This document shows, piece by piece, positions 11,219-21,558 of a stretch of 64,000 nucleotides of DNA. Position numbers and translations under genes: made by a program. Numbering within the stretch: position 1 is the first letter of the stretch; every line of letters starts with the position of its first letter. The notes under the pieces are model-generated. The model was not told the origin of the DNA, made no database searches, and saw nothing but the letters and a program-made list of their open reading frames with translations. Source of the stretch: Zychaea mexicana (taxonomy: Eukaryota > Mucoromycota > Mucoromycetes > Mucorales > Lichtheimiaceae); assembly GCF_025766255.1 (NCBI RefSeq), contig NW_026516692.1, forward strand, positions 310,001 to 374,000, in the 5' to 3' direction.

Positions 11219-11729
11219 TTATGTTGGCGTTTATAAATAAGTTGTTAAGAGAGATGAAAGAAGAGAAGAGAGAGAGAGGAAAAGAGGAGGAGTGTGTTTT
11301 TTACCCGCTTCTTTCTTTCCACCCCCCCCCCCCCCCCGACACATTAAAAGAGTAGGTGGGTTAGAATCCGGAACCCCATTCTTCAAAAAGCCACCCTAGC
11401 CTGTCCCTGTGCCGGCTAAAGCGTCCCGCCACTTTGTTTAAGCAGTGGTCTAAAAAAGGAAACCCGGTTACACAGCGCCAGGTCCTTTTGCCACCTCATG
11501 GTTCGCTTGCTGCTTTGCACATCTTATAATACGCGGTGTGTGTGTACCACATGACATACACTTTACTTTGCCTACACACACACACCCAATCGAAAATCAC
11601 CTTTGCGAGAAGAGGGCCTTTTTTTCTTTTCTTTTTTTTCCCTCGCTTTTCCCTCTCTTGCCCTCTCTTTCTCTTCTTTCGCCCCCACCCCCACTTTGCA
11701 CATACACACACTTGTCTTTTTTAACATCA
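11219..11729. promoter_or_regulatory. Bidirectional promoter between HIS1 and the ERT1-like gene
   Basis: 511 bp separate the two divergent start codons. The space holds a C-run near 11322-11337, GA-rich sequence beside HIS1, and a long TC-rich tract (11620-11695) just before the regulator's ATG, typical of fungal core promoters. Confidence 0.6.
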
Positions 11730-14055
11730 ATGAGTCTGGCAACCAACATGAACGATACCTCGAATTTCTTTCCATACGAAGCGTTTGACTCTGATACGAA
11801 TCGACGGAAAAACACTGCTACGCCTTGTGCGCATTGTCTTAAAGTAAAAAAGAAGAAATAGTAAAAAGATGTGTGTGTGTGTGTATGTGTGTGTGTGTGT
11901 GGAAAAGGGAAACCCGCACTGAAGAGTAAAAAACCTTCGGGCTTGAAACAAAAACTTACTTTTTTACGCTCACACTTCCCCCACCCTTTTTATATACTTC
12001 TTGGACACAAAACCTTCCACCTTTTTTTTTTTACTTTTTTTTTTTTTTTTAGGCTCAACTTACCTGCGACGGTCGTAAGTTTTCTCTCCCACAAAAAAGG
12101 CAAGTAGTTTATACTGCGAATTAACATACTGGGTTGTTTTAGTACGTCCTTGTCAAAGCTGTTATAAGCGCGGATTAACCACGACTTGCTCAGACGCAAC
12201 ACGCAAAAAGGTTAAGCAACAACAACTCCATCACCAAGAAGTACAAAGTAAATGTCTAGAATTGAAAAAGCTAAAGAGATTGGAGGCGGTGGGAAGGTGA
12301 AGCTGGAATTAATAATAATAATATTGGTAAACTGAACTTTTTATTTGTAATTATATAATTAGCACCTGCAGGACTAGCAACAGCGACATTTCCACCTACA
12401 AATTCTTTTCTGGATTCTATTTCAACACCCATGGGTAATAAAAGGAGAGAGAGAGAGAGAGAGGAAATTGGAAAGAAGAGTGGGGATGGTGTGTGTACCT
12501 TTTTTTTAAAATGTAAAGTAGCTAACATTGAACAAAACGAATTTTAGATCAATTCACTGACACAGCTCAACTATTGAATTTCTCCTTGGCCGATCTAGGC
12601 TTTGGGTCCGAGACAGCGGGTTTGGAGTATGGTATCATTGGTAATATGTTACAAAACCCATTAACCGATTTACAAACGGCAGCAACAACGACGGCAACTT
12701 CGTCAACTGCAACCGCTACGACTATCAACGGTCATAGCATGCCAACAACGTCTACACCAACACTCACAACAACAACGACGACGACGACGACAAGCGGTAC
12801 GAACCATGTCGCCTCCGCCGTTGCCGCAGCTGCAGCAGCTGCAGGACAACAACAACAACAACAGCAAACTTTTCCTTATGCACCAGCACAATTTTCTACG
12901 TTATTACCAATGACATCCTCTCCATCGCCTACTACTACTACTACCGCAACAAATAACCACAGCAATAACCACAACGTTGGTGTTGCTGCTGCTAATGGTA
13001 GCAATAGCATGACACCACCGTCCGAGAACAAAGCATCACCGGGTCCACCTACGATTATGAAACGGGACAGTGTATCATCCGCCGGCAGCCAGCCTACGAC
13101 GGGGGCTGCTGGTGGCAGCAGCAGCAACAACAACAACATCAAGAGAAAACACAGCAATCACGACAAGACACCAGAAGCTGTGTACAACAATGTTCGCCGT
13201 CCGTTCAACTATGCAGAAGGATTCCATTATCTCATCCAATATGTCAGAGAAAAGTAAGTACCGTTTCTTTTTTGGGGGGGGGGTGTGGGACTTTTTGTAT
13301 ATGCATGATCTCACATGATTTATAGAATGGGTCGTGAGGATCTGATGAGAATCAGTCGAGCGCTGGCGCTGTTCCGTCCATCCTTCCTGGCACTGATCAT
13401 GAACCTGACGGAAGAGGACCTGGTGTTTATGGAAAAGTGTCTGCAACGGACATTGCTGGTAAATGTGTTTAATTGCCTGTAGAAACCACCCCCGTTGCCA
13501 TCAAAAAAAAAAAAAAAAGATGAGACTAAGCGGTTTTTTTTTTTTTTTAGGAATATGAAAAGTTAATTAGTTTCTCAGGAACACCCACGGTGGTGTGGCG
13601 ACGGACAGGCGAAATCTGTCTGGTTGGAAAGGAATTCTCATTGCTGACGCAGTGGCAGAGGGACTTGCTGCTGCACAAAAAGACGTACATTTACGAACTG
13701 ATGGATAATGGATCGGCCGTGGAGTACTGGGAGAAGTTTGCTACACACGCATTCGACAATACGGACAAGGCATGTACGTTTTCCTGCATATTACGGACGC
13801 CGACGCACAAGGCGGTGCCCTGTACCTTTTGTTTCACCATCAAGCGAGACATATTTGATCTTCCGAGTGTCATTGTAGGAAATGTGAGTTTCTCTTTACT
13901 TAGGCCCTACTAATACTACCGCTACCTTTCCTCCTTAAATCTTATGCCCTGCCCTGCCCTGCCCTGCCCCCCCCCTTGATCGAACTATCGTCATCGGTCA
14001 TTTCCTCGGTTGTACTAACACTGGTTTAAATTAGTTCTTGCCATTATTGAGTTGA
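11730..14055 (+). CDS. ERT1: Zn2Cys6 transcription factor of the ERT1/AcuK/RDS2 family
   Basis: Eight exons: 11730-11843, 12053-12074, 12143-12247, 12363-12434, 12548-13253, 13326-13458, 13551-13883, 14035-14055. All junctions are GT-AG and keep frame; 501 aa. The zinc cluster is assembled from three exons: C33-x2-C36-x6-C43-x5-C49-x2-C52-x8-C61, with CAHC, LTCDG and RPCQSCYKR. A long Thr/Ala/Gln/Ser-rich middle follows. The C-terminal third is the conserved part: RPFNYAEGFHYL, NLTEEDLVFMEKC, SGTPTVVWRRTGEI, KEFSLLTQW, YIYELMDNGSAVEYWEKF, VPCTFCFTIKRDIFDLP and the final FLPLL, a PAS-like region. Known family members activate gluconeogenic and non-fermentative carbon genes in the nucleus. The 22-nt second exon lies inside the zinc cluster. 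RDS2/AcuK/GSM1 are paralogue names, so the symbol is a family-level guess. Confidence 0.9.
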
Positions 14056-14720
14056 CCAAAGTTATAACAACAAAAAGTGTCCATCGACGTCGTTTTCTTT
14101 TCTATTTGTTGTATTTGCTCATATACATATATATAATCATCCACACGTACACATCATTCTTATCCAACAACCCCGTCTTTTTTCCTCCCTTTTTTTCCAT
14201 CAGATCCCGGCTACCTCTCCCCTCTTTTCCTTTCAATGCGATAAAAAAGAATGGATACCTCGTTTTCTTTTTACTATTCTCACACATAATGTAAAATATT
14301 ATTTTCTCTCTCTCTTTTTTTTTGATAAACAATTTGTATAATCTCATCCCCCAAAGAAAAGGAAGCAGCAGCTTTGGTCGTAGTTAGTAGAGGTGGTATT
14401 GGTTTTTATTGAAAGTCCTGCTTTTGCTCGGCATGCAGAACTGCTAACCTTAACTGAAATAGAAAGAAAAAGATAATCACAGATGTATAAAGAAGAAGAA
14501 GAAGAGGGGAGGAGGTTGCTTTCTGAATAGCCAGAAAGACTAAGGATATGATAAAGTAGAAAAAAGAAGCTTCATTGGGAGAAAAAGGGCAGAACCGTTA
14601 TAAACTAATCGTACAACATATGGCAAAAGGAAGGAAATAAAAAAAAGAAACAAATGAAACAAGAAACAGAAATGCTGCTCTTGTTGCTATGTTTAACGTT
14701 GCATGGATAACTTGTTCTTT
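14056..14720. other. Convergent intergenic region
   Basis: This lies between the 3' ends of the ERT1-like gene and the second barrel gene. It has pyrimidine- and A-rich stretches that look like 3' UTRs. No gene was recognised. Confidence 0.55.
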
Positions 14721-15491
14721 CTAGCATTGATCGTCATCACAACCTTTTGTGCCACAGGCACACCAGCTAATAGGAACAATGCCCTTTTTGGGTTCTGCGA
14801 TGCGATTATACACGGCTGGCGTCATATCCAACGATTCTAAATGTTAAAGGCATTGTATGAGTATCACTGGGTACTAACTCCTTGGCGAGTCGTTCAAGAT
14901 AAACCTACTTGTTTTGCAGGTTGGGCAAGCATCCGTAATCTTTGCTGTGGTCTTTTTGCCATCGTCGGTTTTGATCAAGACCTTCTTTCCACACCAGTGG
15001 CTGTTTTTGTTGGTAGGGCCGTACAGGTCGGTGCTCTAGGGTCATATTCACTGAGCGATTCTATTCACATAGCACTCTCACTCACTCTCTCTCTCTCTCT
15101 GTGTGTGTGTGTTTGTACTTACCAAGGCGACAATGTTGCTTTTATCTGACTCAATGATACCGCTGCAAGCACCTTGTTCTCCACCTTCGGTCTTGGGATG
15201 AAAGAATGTTCCATAGCCTTGAAAGACGCCTGCGACAACATTGTCCACAGCGCTACTGACGTCGGCCAAAAAGTCTGCCAAAGAATCTCCATTGTTGCTG
15301 CCGGAGGAAGAAGAAGACGAACCACCATGGTGGTGATGCTTTTTCTTGTGGTGTCCTTTGCCTTTGCCCTTTCCTTTGCCTTTTCTTTTTCTACCGCGTT
15401 TCTCCAGATGATGTTCCGGAGCTGACTCGGCCAGAAGAGTGAAAATGCATACTACAATGACAAGAATACAAAGGAATCTTGTGGCGACCAT
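14721..15491 (-). CDS. Second secreted double-psi beta-barrel protein
   Basis: Three exons, 15123-15491, 14909-15035 and 14721-14836, with GTAAGT and GTAGGT donors and phases that fit; 203 aa. Residues 1-24 form a signal peptide. A Leu-Glu-Lys-Arg (LEKR) follows directly, a textbook Kex2 processing site, then a highly basic Gly-Lys and His-rich stretch and a Ser-rich linker. The barrel resembles the one at 4898-5746: GYGTFFHP, GACSG, SNIVAL, HWCGKKVLI, KITDACPTC, ending VPISW. After that Trp there is an extra Cys-rich tail (CACGTKGCDDDQC) that the first protein lacks. It is probably secreted and wall-associated; substrate is unknown. A (GT)n/(AG)n tract lies inside the first intron. Confidence 0.78.
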
Positions 15492-16919
15492 GTTTTGCTC
15501 GTTTGGTTGGTCTTTTTAAAAAAAAAGAAAAGGCTTCGTCGGGTTGCTATGAAGTTTTGATGATGTACAGAAAAGAGGATCACCCAAAGCCGATCGAATT
15601 GATATCGACGCGCGTGAGGGGGGGGGTTATATTCGATTTATAAAGGAAAGGAAAGGAAGAGGAGGAGAAGAAAGAAAGAAAAAAAGATCGAGAAAAAGAA
15701 AAAAATGAAAGAAAGAAGGGTAATATATAATTCCTGGATAGGTTTTTTTCTTCCTTTTTTTTTTTGCATGCACGGCAGCCAGGACGGATGGATGAAGCAG
15801 GGGGGGGGGCTTTGTGGAGAATAAAGAAAATAGGAGAGAGACTTGTCGGACAGCGCAGCAGGCACTCACTACACAGGGAATGAGTGAAAAGTAACAACAA
15901 GATGTTGCTTCCTGTTGTTGTTAATCTAGTAAAGCAAGTATCCTAGTGAAGCAGGTCTGTAGTATAGTTAGCAAAAAGCAGGGCATAGCATAAACTACTC
16001 GACACCACACTCTAATTCTGTGAATGCGCATTAGGAGAGAGAGAGAGAGAGAGGCATTGTGTTTTCCTTTCGAACAACTTGCAACAAACACATGTAAACA
16101 ACTTGATCTTTGTTTTAATCAACCAGAATTTCTATATATTGCAATCTGCAACGATGGACGCAGCCTATCAATTTCTTTTCAATTGGGTGCTTCTTTTTTT
16201 TTTTTTTTTTCACAGTAGGATCATCCTTTTTCATTTCCACACTATTTTAAGGATGATCTAAAAAAGAGACAATAAAGAAAAAAGAGATACATGCGGGTAA
16301 GTAAGAAAGAAGGTGCATGCGGCTTTTTTTTTGATGTGCCCTTCCTTGCCACCCTTGAAAGTCCTGCACGACGATGATGGATGGATTGGGTCCTCTTTTC
16401 CTAGACGTTAAGATCAAGAAGAGGAGGGAAAAGGAGTAGGAAGGGGGAAGTAGTAGGTGCTTACACACGCATAGGATATGTAGTATGTCTGCACTTTCCG
16501 CTTAGTGCCCTTTCTTTCTTTCTTTCTTTCTTTCTAACCTTTTCTTTTCCTAGACGTTGTGCATTGGACTACATAGTTTACTTTTCTCTGTTTTCACAAT
16601 TATCGCCCTAATATATACCACTTCTTGCTTGCTTTTGCTGATATGATATTTCATCCTTTCCTCCATGCATTTAAAGACAACATCGTTTATACTGGTGGCA
16701 CACCATGTTTTACTACTAGTGATATAACTAGTTTCCATATCCCATGTTGAGACTACCAACAAGTCGTCCCTTTTATGCTTATGTTGTTTCTAGTACAAGA
16801 CATGTTTCGAAGAGCAGTTACAACGCCTCTTTGCATACTACGTACATTCGTAACTGTAGTCTGTCTCTCTCTATTTCCAATCATTCTTCTTGACTTGGGG
16901 ACATGATGTATGTATTCTG

Positions 16920-16951
<32 letters not shown>

Positions 16952-18035
16952 CTTCTTCTACACTTTTCTACTTCCCCGTCATGCAGCGTTTGTACATATT
17001 TCTGGGTTACTACCTTCTCCTCGTCTTGCCCTCTTCTAATGTCGCAACATCTCCTCCTTTCTACGAAATCCAGGACTGCATCCGTAGTACAAACAATGCA
17101 TAATACAGAACGTTTCCGAAAGGAAAAATGCATTGTTATTCTGTCGATAGCAGCAACAGCAACAATGAGGAAGAAGGGGGAGGCCGTCGTTTATTTCTGA
17201 ATTGAAAAAAAATCAAGCAGCATGACGTGAAATGATGATGAGGATGAGGATGAGGATGAGCTTTAGTTACTAGTACTACTACTACTACTACTACGAAATA
17301 CTGATTCCTGAACTGATGAGGGATGAGTCTATACTACTACTCCTTGCTATCTTCTCCTCTTCTTAAACTTCTCCTTTTATTTTGTCACTTCTCTAATCAT
17401 GTCGCCGCTATTCCTAACATTTGTTTATCCGCTAAAATGATTTGAAGGCGATTAAGTACTAAACGATATTTATCTCTCTCGTCTCTAAACATAAAAAAAA
17501 GAGACCGGATCAAGGTTCCTGCGTGTTGGGAAACACTCGCCCGAAATATGCTGTTAAAGATCACGCACACTAGATATGTACGGCAGTATAAGATACCAAA
17601 CCCAAATTGATTCATTATAACTTTACAACAAGATAAATATACAGACCTGGTTTTGTTTTTTTGTATGAGTTGTAGCGTAGTGTTTTTTTAATTCGTATCA
17701 TAGCTTAAAACATTTCACTCTGTCTCTTGTCGTCGTATCTACATATTTACTACTTGTTTTCCACTGTAAACATGGATGATGAGTGTTTTTTAGCGTTCAT
17801 CAGTAAGACGCGTGTCACGAGTAGTATAGAAGACGTTTGATGTTGATGATTGTAAATAAAGGAGTCCTTATGCGAAAACAGCACTGACGGCACAGAGAAT
17901 GTAGCGTTGCCAAGAGATATTTCTGGAGAGATAATGCAAATGCCGTGGTATCAAGTGCCAGGAATGCAATAACAGGATTATATCATTGGCAATCTAAGCA
18001 TGTAAAACCCTAATGGAGTCATGAGATTCGGTATG
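15492..18035. other. Gene-poor 2.5-kb stretch
   Basis: No convincing gene. It contains purine-rich tracts near 15640-15720, (CT)n near 16924-16950, TTTC repeats near 16508-16534, GAT/GAG triplets near 17233-17262 and CTA triplets near 17272-17293. The left part is the promoter of the second barrel gene. Confidence 0.5.
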
Positions 18036-18341
18036 GTTATATCCAGTGTTGACGAATTTCGCCAACTGCAATTTTCGCCTTGGCGAAAAATAGTGCTTCA
18101 TGATTTTCGCCTGGGATTCTTGGATCTTGACGGTGAAGTTAACGACGAAACAGCTGAAACTCCTGACATACAAGTGCACCCAGCAGAAAACAAATCTTAT
18201 AAATACAAATTGTCAACACTTTTCACCCCCTCCTTTCAGCAGATTTAGATTTTCATATGTATTTCCAAGTAAAGTAATTGATTTCTCGCCTCCAATTTTC
18301 GCCTATTTTCGCCCTGGCGAAAAATCAACACTGGTTATATC
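18036..18341 (+). mobile_element. hAT-derived MITE with perfect 8-bp target-site duplication
   Basis: The element proper is 18044-18333 (290 bp). It starts CAGTGTTGAC and ends with the matching inverted repeat TCAACACTG. The direct 8-bp repeat GTTATATC lies immediately outside both ends (18036-18043 and 18334-18341), the target duplication size of hAT elements. TTTTCGCC/GGCGAAAA motifs recur inside both ends. The interior is not random: a short plus-strand frame (about 18130-18247) resembles the C-terminus of the hAT transposase at 37330-37424 (HPAENKSYKYKLSTLF here, HPAGNKRYKWKLESLF there). The MITE is therefore an internally deleted hAT that kept the 3' end of its gene. Confidence 0.88.
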
Positions 18342-18813
18342 ATTAAGCCATATAGATTAAAAGACCTACATGTGACCGGTCATTAGCGCTTGCTTTGCAA
18401 TAAGTGCATAGGTAGGCTACCACTTATATATCGAACGTTAGTAAGAAGCTCAGCATAGAACTTCTATATAGTCGAGCAGCATTGGAACCATATAATCTTT
18501 TGGTCGTATATAACCTTCGCATTCAGATTGCGGCAGATGTGAGCGAGTCGAAATAGCATATGTGAGCTTTGAAATATCTCTATAAACCATTCTGCAGCAT
18601 GATACCTATAATAAGCATTTTACATCTTCCTCCTTCTCGACGTGCAGGCGATTTTGTTGAAGCTGATATAACTAGCTTACAATCACAAAGAGGCTCTTTC
18701 CGTCAATGGCACAGACTTTCATTACTTTCCGATCGCAACAATAAGTACAAGGTTCGAGGGAGACTATTAAAAAAATGAATAGGTGGGGGGGGGAGAACAA
18801 CCTTTAAGCTTTT
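18342..18813. other. Intergenic, nothing recognised
   Basis: No gene, RNA or repeat stands out apart from short A and G runs near 18770-18792. Confidence 0.5.
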
Positions 18814-19633
18814 TTATGATAATCGATGGTGTACACGCCTAATGTTGAACTCTTCCTCTGACCAACCGTCACCGCTCTGGCGCCCACTAATGCAATCAAC
18901 TATCCAGGGAAGACCGTGCTCCCGGACGAGTGATCGGATACGGCCACTTACGGGCAATGATTGGCTATTATCATCATAATTCAAGAAGCTGATCTCGTTC
19001 AATTTGTTCCTGCCGATGCTTTTTTTGGATAGTAGTGCCAAAAGTCCTTGCAAACCAGGGTCCTCAAAGAAAGGTTGCAATGGTTGATTTTCCAGGAGAG
19101 CTGCTTCTGATACTGCTGCTTCGGGGATATTGACACCCAGACCGAAGTTTGTCAAATTTTTCAAGTCACCCAAAGCATACAGTGCAGCACATGAAATATG
19201 ACAGGTGCCATGGAGTCTCAACTCTTGGATTCCTCCTCCCCCACTCTGCTTTAAACCGTCAATTAACCGGAGGAACTTTTCTTCTTCATCATTGACAGCA
19301 ACATCGCGTGGTAAAGGCATCTCAAAGATTATATATATATTATATAACAAGCCTTTTGAGTGTCGGTATATCGGCAATCGCAACAAGAAGGTCGAGTATC
19401 ACGATGCTTGGCGTTTCCAGTATATATATATTTTCCAAATTCCTTGCCAGATCCCGTAACTCGTCAATACATAATGGAGATAAAAAAAGGCTTCGATGAT
19501 CCCTCTCGTCGTCGTCGTCGTCGTCGCGGCCGCCATAATCATTGTCGATACTTTGATCGTTATTGTTGTTGTCGCCGCCGCCATTTACATTGTACTGGCG
19601 GATATCGCAGATTTGTAAAGTTTTCAAAGCGCT
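18814..19633 (-). pseudogene. Broken 3' continuation of the F-box/LRR gene
   Basis: Directly after the stop of the F-box gene the same frame continues (LKTLQICDIRQYNV, then an acidic Asp-rich loop and leucine-rich segments) to about 19370. A second frame then carries on from about 19350 to 18814 with more leucine-rich text (LRLIDGLKQSG, IQELRLHG, LKNLTNFGLG). The two parts meet at an (AT)n tract. Removing 28 nt (GTTATA...TTTGAG) would rejoin them in frame, but that is too short for a normal intron, so a microsatellite indel is more likely. Together they suggest an LRR protein of about 800 aa that has lost its 3' part through one in-frame TAA and one frameshift. A separate small gene or sequencing errors remain possible. 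Confidence 0.5.
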
Positions 19634-21254
19634 TTAACGCTGGATAGCAGCAATTGAACTTGTTGCCATGAGGGAGTAATCCATAGTAAGTTCTTCCAGT
19701 GCAGGTACTCGTTCCAGAAATGCAATACTCGCTCGTTCATCTCGAAAGCCAAAAAAAGACAGCTCGAGCATATGCAGTTGTCGCAAAGGATTACACAAGA
19801 GCTCCACCTCTGACAGTTCAACGGAAAGCGGTAATAAAGAAGCGTCTTTTACTTTGACAACCATGTCTTCGATGCAGGGACAATGGTTAAGCATTGTGAA
19901 GAGCACGGCAGGATCATTCCAAGTAATGTCTGTAAGAGTCAGTGAACGCAGCTGTGTCATGCAAAGTGGTGCGAAAAATGATGACCAATCGGGACCACGA
20001 ACATTTTCTTTGTTGAAACGTGAAAGATTCAGATATTTCAACGTGTGTTGGTGCTTGGCCAATAGTCGCATTGTTTGGTCGTGAGGGGCGTGATCCTCAC
20101 ATATGGCAAGTTGATGAAAAAGCCCCTCGTCATCATCACGTTCTCGGTGTCGCAATATTAGTGGTCGGCTTCTATTGATGCTGCGTTGAATACTGTCCTC
20201 AATGGTGCCATCATCAGAGTAACTCCCGCTATCCATATAGTACATGAGCTTCGGACACCATGAGAATAGTATGTCGAGATCGGTAGGAGGAGCGGCATCC
20301 TCTTCGAACCTAATGTAGTCACTTGCACCAAGAAGATAGCGTAAGTTAGGGCATCGCTGTAAGATCGGATTTATCCTTCGCTTGTCCATCGGTGCGTCAA
20401 GCAGTAAATAGATGAGGCTGTCGAATCGAACCGTCGTCTTTGGTGGTACTACAGCTAAAATGGAAACACTGTCAACAACATTGTCGTAACGGTGATGGTT
20501 GAGGATTGCGAATGTTGATGATGGCTCTTGAGCAAATATTCTCTTCTCTTTCCAAGCCGCAGCATCCGGACGATATATAAAGTGTGTCAACTGAGGGCTT
20601 GCGGCAAGTGCATCAAGTAGTGCAATGTTTGAGCCATGACGTTCCATAGTCAGTCGAGTGAGCCGGCCTGACGATCCAAATTGTCGTAACAGGTTGATGA
20701 ATTTTATCTTGATTATCCGCAGTACACTCCACAAACTCTAATAACGCAATTGATCAGCAATGTAAACATAGTACGCTCATTGAACATACTGTACCTATTG
20801 ATTCGATTTCAATACAGCCCCATTCGTTAAACACTTTGCGCATCACGTTATACAGCTCGTCTTCCTTTTTGAATGCTTTAAAAATAGCTTTTTTGACATG
20901 GGTTCCAAGGCAGCGCACACGATGGTTGTTCTTGTTGTTTTGACACATATCACGTGTTGTGAATTGTACCGTTTTCCATACAACGGCTTTGGCATACTGG
21001 GGAACTTTGCTGTACCCTCTGCGACATGTTGCCATACAAGTCAAGTAATCTCTTTGATCAAGGTATGAAAAGACGTTGTTGACAATGTTGAAAGGAAGCA
21101 CATCAATCAATCCGGCACGTTGAGTTCCGAATTCCAAACGAGATCGAGAAACAAAGTTTTCGTCGTCAATGGTCATGTTGGTTGGGTTTGTTGCGCGCTT
21201 ACATTCATGCTGCGCCCCGCGCATCGCCGGCTTATTCTTGGTTTCATGTGACAC
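19634..21254 (-). CDS. F-box/leucine-rich-repeat protein
   Basis: Two exons, 20790-21254 and 19634-20737, joined in phase 0 by a GTATGT...TTAG intron; 522 aa to the TAA at 19634. Residues about 48-90 are an F-box (LIDVLPFNIVNNVFSYLDQRD, then CRRGY and the VVWKTVQF that often follows). The rest is leucine-rich with repeated LxxLxL units (LRYLLGA, LKYLNLSRF, LRSLTLTDI, LHMLELSFFG, LEELTMDY). Such proteins are substrate adaptors of SCF ubiquitin ligases. The stop falls within the repeat region, and leucine-rich text continues in frame beyond it, so this may be a truncated allele. Confidence 0.72.
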
Positions 21255-21558
21255 ACGAAAAACGGACCTGTTAATGCATACTTGGTAGCAGTGGCTCTTT
21301 ATCTCTCTATCATAGAGAATCTACATATTAGCTTCAACGTTCAATCAACAACGTATATAGGAAATGAATGGTATGGATTACAGTGTGTATATATATAAAT
21401 ACTTTTGCTGTCCCGTGAGTTATATTTATTGTAAGCACTTTTTATATATGAGAGACGGAAGTGGGAGAAGGATGAGGATAAAGAAAAAAACAAATATCAA
21501 ACGAATTCAAATGATGGGTGTGAGTGGAAGAAGTATGTATAATAATGATGAAATTTAA
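21255..21558. other. Short intergenic space
   Basis: This lies between the F-box gene start and the ASN1 stop, both on the minus strand. It contains AT-rich repeats (TATATATA near 21390) and no gene. Confidence 0.55.

Noticed and set aside
18130..18247. A small independent gene inside the MITE
   Set aside because: The text matches the hAT-1 transposase C-terminus, so it is a relic within the element.
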